Of a DNA stretch of 64,000 bases, positions 61,789-64,000 are shown in pieces. The translations under genes were made by a program, and so were the position numbers. A model generated the notes under the pieces. It was not told where the DNA came from. It was given only the letters and a program-made list of their open reading frames with translations, and did not search any database. Source of the stretch: Pseudomonas sp. PICF141 (GTDB lineage Bacteria > Pseudomonadota > Gammaproteobacteria > Pseudomonadales > Pseudomonadaceae); NCBI RefSeq assembly GCF_002286815.1, contig NZ_MUNM01000025.1:62001-126000 (forward strand). Direction: 5' to 3'. The stretch's first letter is position 1. The number at the start of each line of letters is the position of its first letter.

Positions 61789-61800
61789 TTAAACGTTTCA
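61789..61800. promoter_or_regulatory. Cra/FruR operator
   Basis: TTAAACGTTTCA, close to the Cra consensus TGAAACGTTTCA, lies in the 301-base gap between cra and fruB, 148 bases before the fruB start. It probably mediates repression of fruB and perhaps cra itself. The rest of the gap shows no other element I can support, apart from AAGGAGA before fruB. Confidence 0.82.
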
Positions 61801-61947
61801 GCAGGCGTATTTTCTACGTTCCAGGTCGCTTTGAACGGTTCTGCCGCAAAACCGCCAAAACTGCCCCTGAAAAGGCGCTCCCAAAGGGCCTAAGCTGAAT
61901 CAATCAAAACAATACCTGGCGTCACACGGCGCCAAAAAGGAGAAAGC

Positions 61948-64000
61948 ATGCTCGAGCTCACCATAGAGCAAATATCCATGGGCCAGTCGGCTGTGGATAA
62001 AGCCACCGCCTTGCAATTACTCGCTGACCGACTCGTGACCGATGGCTTGGTGGCCGACGGCTACCTCGCGGGCTTGCAGGCCCGGGAAGCCCAGGGCTCG
62101 ACCTTTCTCGGCCAAGGTATTGCCATCCCCCACGGCACCCCGCAAACCCGTGATCAGGTGTTCGCCACTGGCGTGCGGCTGATGCAGTTCCCGGACGGCG
62201 TGGATTGGGGCGATGGCCAGATCGTTTATCTGGCCATTGGTATCGCCGCCAAATCCGATGAACACTTGCGCCTGCTGCAACTGTTGACTCGCGCCCTCGG
62301 TGAAACCGACCTGGGTCAGGCCCTGCGTCGCGCCAGTTCCGCCGAAGCCTTGTTGAAACTGCTGCAAGGCGCGCCGCAGGAATTGGCGCTGGACGCACAG
62401 ATGATCGGCCTCGGCGTCTCCGCCGATGACTTCGAAGAACTGGTCTGGCGCGGTGCCCGTTTGCTGCGTCAGGCCGATTGCGTGAGCAACGGTTTTGCCG
62501 GCGTCTTGCAGCAGGTCGACGCGCTGCCGCTGGGCGATGGCCTGTGGTGGCTGCACAGCGAACAAACGGTGAAGCGTCCGGGCCTGGCGTTCGTTACCCC
62601 GGACAAACCCATGCGCTACCTCGGTCAGCCGTTGAGCGGTCTGTTCTGCCTGGCCAGCCTCGGTGAAGCCCATCAGGCGCTGCTCGAACGCCTTTGCGCG
62701 TTGCTGATCGAAGGCCGTGGCCATGAATTGGGCCGTGCCACCAGCAGTCGCGCGGTGCTGGAAGTGCTGGGCGGTGAAGTGCCGGCGGATTGGCCGAGCG
62801 CACGCATTGCCTTGGCCAACGCCCACGGTTTGCATGCGCGCCCGGCGAAAATTCTTGCGCAACTGGCGAAAAGTTTTGAAGGCGAAATCCGCGTGCGCAT
62901 CGTCGATGGCCACGACAGCGCGGTGTCGGTGAAGAGTTTGAGCAAACTGCTCAGCCTCGGCGCCCGTCGTGGTCAGGTGCTGGAATTCATCGCCGAACCG
63001 ACCATCGCCGCCGATGCCTTGCCGGCCTTGCTGGCGGCCATCGAAGAAGGCCTCGGTGAAGAAGTCGAGCCGCTGCCGGCAGTGAGCCAACAGCGTGAAG
63101 TGATCGCCGATGTTGCCGAAGTGCTGCTTGCACCGGCTTCCGGCAGTTTGATTCAGGCGATTGCTGCTGCCCCGGGGATCGCCATCGGCCCGGCGCATAT
63201 TCAAGTGCTGCAAGTCATCGATTACCCGCTGCGCGGTGAGTCCGCCGCCATCGAGCGCGAACGTCTCAAACAAGCGTTGGCAGATGTGCGTCGCGACATC
63301 GAAGGCCTGATCGAGCGCAGCAAGGCCAAAGCGATTCGCGAGATTTTCATTACCCATCAGGAAATGCTCGACGACCCGGAACTGACCGATGAAGTCGACA
63401 CCCGCCTCAAGCAAGGCGAAAGCGCCGAAGCAGCGTGGATGGCGGTGATTGAGGCGGCGGCCAAACAACAGGAATCGCTGCAGGACGCCTTGCTCGCCGA
63501 ACGTGCCGCCGACTTGCGCGACATTGGCCGTCGGGTGCTGGCGCAATTGAGTGGCGTCGAAACGCCGGCCGAGCCGGAGCAACCGTACATTCTGGTGATG
63601 GATGAAGTCGGCCCGTCCGACGTGGCACGTCTCGACCCGACGCGCGTGGCCGGCATCCTCACCGCTCGCGGTGGTGCCACGGCCCACAGCGCCATCGTCG
63701 CGCGAGCACTCGGTATTCCGGCGCTGGTGGGCGCCGGTGCCGCGGTGTTGCTGCTGAAACCGGGCACGCCGCTGTTGATCGATGGTCAACGTGGTCGCCT
63801 GCACGTAGATGCCGATGCCGCCACCTTGCAGCGCGCCACCGAAGAACGCGACACCCGCGAACTGCGCTTGAAAGCCGCGGCTGAACAGCGCCATCAGCCG
63901 GCGCTGACCACCGACGGCCACGCGGTGGAAGTGTTCGCCAATATCGGCGAAAGCGCCGGCGTCACCAGTGCGGTGGAGCAGGGCGCCGAAGGTATTGGCC
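61948..64000 (+). CDS. fruB: Fructose PTS multiphosphoryl transfer protein (IIA-HPr-EI), 3' end beyond window
   Basis: At least 684 residues of the fructose phosphotransferase FruB; the gene runs off the window end (full length about 950). Domains in order: EIIA-Fru with the phosphorylated His in GIAIPHGTP (about residue 63), HPr with His in NAHGLHARPA (about 290), and enzyme I with the phospho-His domain GGATAHSAIVARALGIPALVG. It passes phosphate from PEP toward the fructose permease FruA. It starts ATG after AAGGAGA and is divergent from cra. fruK and fruA are expected just to the right. Confidence 0.95.
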   Translation, partial: MLELTIEQISMGQSAVDKATALQLLADRLVTDGLVADGYLAGLQAREAQGSTFLGQGIAIPHGTPQTRDQVFATGVRLMQFPDGVDWGDGQIVYLAIGIAAKSDEHLRLLQLLTRALGETDLGQALRRASSAEALLKLLQGAPQELALDAQMIGLGVSADDFEELVWRGARLLRQADCVSNGFAGVLQQVDALPLGDGLWWLHSEQTVKRPGLAFVTPDKPMRYLGQPLSGLFCLASLGEAHQALLERLCALLIEGRGHELGRATSSRAVLEVLGGEVPADWPSARIALANAHGLHARPAKILAQLAKSFEGEIRVRIVDGHDSAVSVKSLSKLLSLGARRGQVLEFIAEPTIAADALPALLAAIEEGLGEEVEPLPAVSQQREVIADVAEVLLAPASGSLIQAIAAAPGIAIGPAHIQVLQVIDYPLRGESAAIERERLKQALADVRRDIEGLIERSKAKAIREIFITHQEMLDDPELTDEVDTRLKQGESAEAAWMAVIEAAAKQQESLQDALLAERAADLRDIGRRVLAQLSGVETPAEPEQPYILVMDEVGPSDVARLDPTRVAGILTARGGATAHSAIVARALGIPALVGAGAAVLLLKPGTPLLIDGQRGRLHVDADAATLQRATEERDTRELRLKAAAEQRHQPALTTDGHAVEVFANIGESAGVTSAVEQGAEGIG

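Overview
The window is a piece of a Pseudomonas chromosome, most likely of the P. fluorescens group. The evidence is the gene order (dapB-carA-carB-greA-yhbY-rlmE-ftsH-folP-glmM-tpiA-secG-tRNA-Leu-tRNA-fMet-rimP-nusA-infB-rbfA-truB-rpsO-pnp and nadC-DUF1631-ampD-ampE), the protein sequences, the tmRNA tag (ANDETYGEYALAA) and the short palindromic repeats typical of that group. Two kinds of DNA are present: an accessory island (1 to about 9434) and ordinary core chromosome (about 9434 to 64000).

Accessory island. It ends at the 3' end of ssrA (tmRNA, minus strand, 9434-9827), a classical integration target, with a tyrosine recombinase (7993-9249) next to it. Reading inward it carries a two-gene anti-phage operon that I identify as Gabija (GajA-type OLD ATPase-TOPRIM nuclease 4334-6112; GajB-type UvrD-like helicase 6105-7886). 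It also carries a small CxxC/glycine-zipper protein, a DUF932 gene broken by one extra base, a RadC-like JAMM protein, a small membrane protein, a strong terminator, an unidentified ORF whose 5' end looks missing, and a C5-cytosine DNA methyltransferase. The far end of the island lies to the left of the window.

Lactate block (10336-18962). A divergent regulator (lldR) faces lldP-lutA-lutB-lutC-dld. The last four genes are chained by 4-base ATGA overlaps. They encode uptake plus oxidation of both L-lactate (LutABC) and D-lactate (FAD/Fe-S Dld). A TnGTnnnACnA palindrome in the divergent intergenic region is the likely LldR operator.

Core housekeeping (19015-42010). smpB is followed by an NSS transporter, ratA-rnfH, bamE divergent from fur, recN, the heat-shock genes grpE-dnaK-dnaJ (with a near-consensus sigma-32 promoter before grpE), dapB, carAB-greA, yhbY, rlmE, ftsH, folP, glmM, tpiA, secG and tRNA-Leu. 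The carA leader holds a hairpin-plus-U-tract that looks like an attenuator.

Translation/RNA block (42062-51369). A strong promoter precedes tRNA-fMet. Then come two hairpin/U-tract signals, rimP-nusA-infB-rbfA-truB, rpsO, pnp and tRNA-Thr(CGU). Factors for initiation, 30S maturation, transcription elongation and RNA decay are expressed together.

Right end (51377-64000). A small exported coiled-coil protein, a conserved hypothetical, nadC, a large DUF1631 protein, ampD-ampE, a chemoreceptor flanked by long inverted repeats, a TatD-family hydrolase, and cra (fruR) divergent from fruB. fruB is cut by the window end. A Cra palindrome lies between cra and fruB.

No CRISPR array, rRNA, insertion sequence or replication origin was seen.
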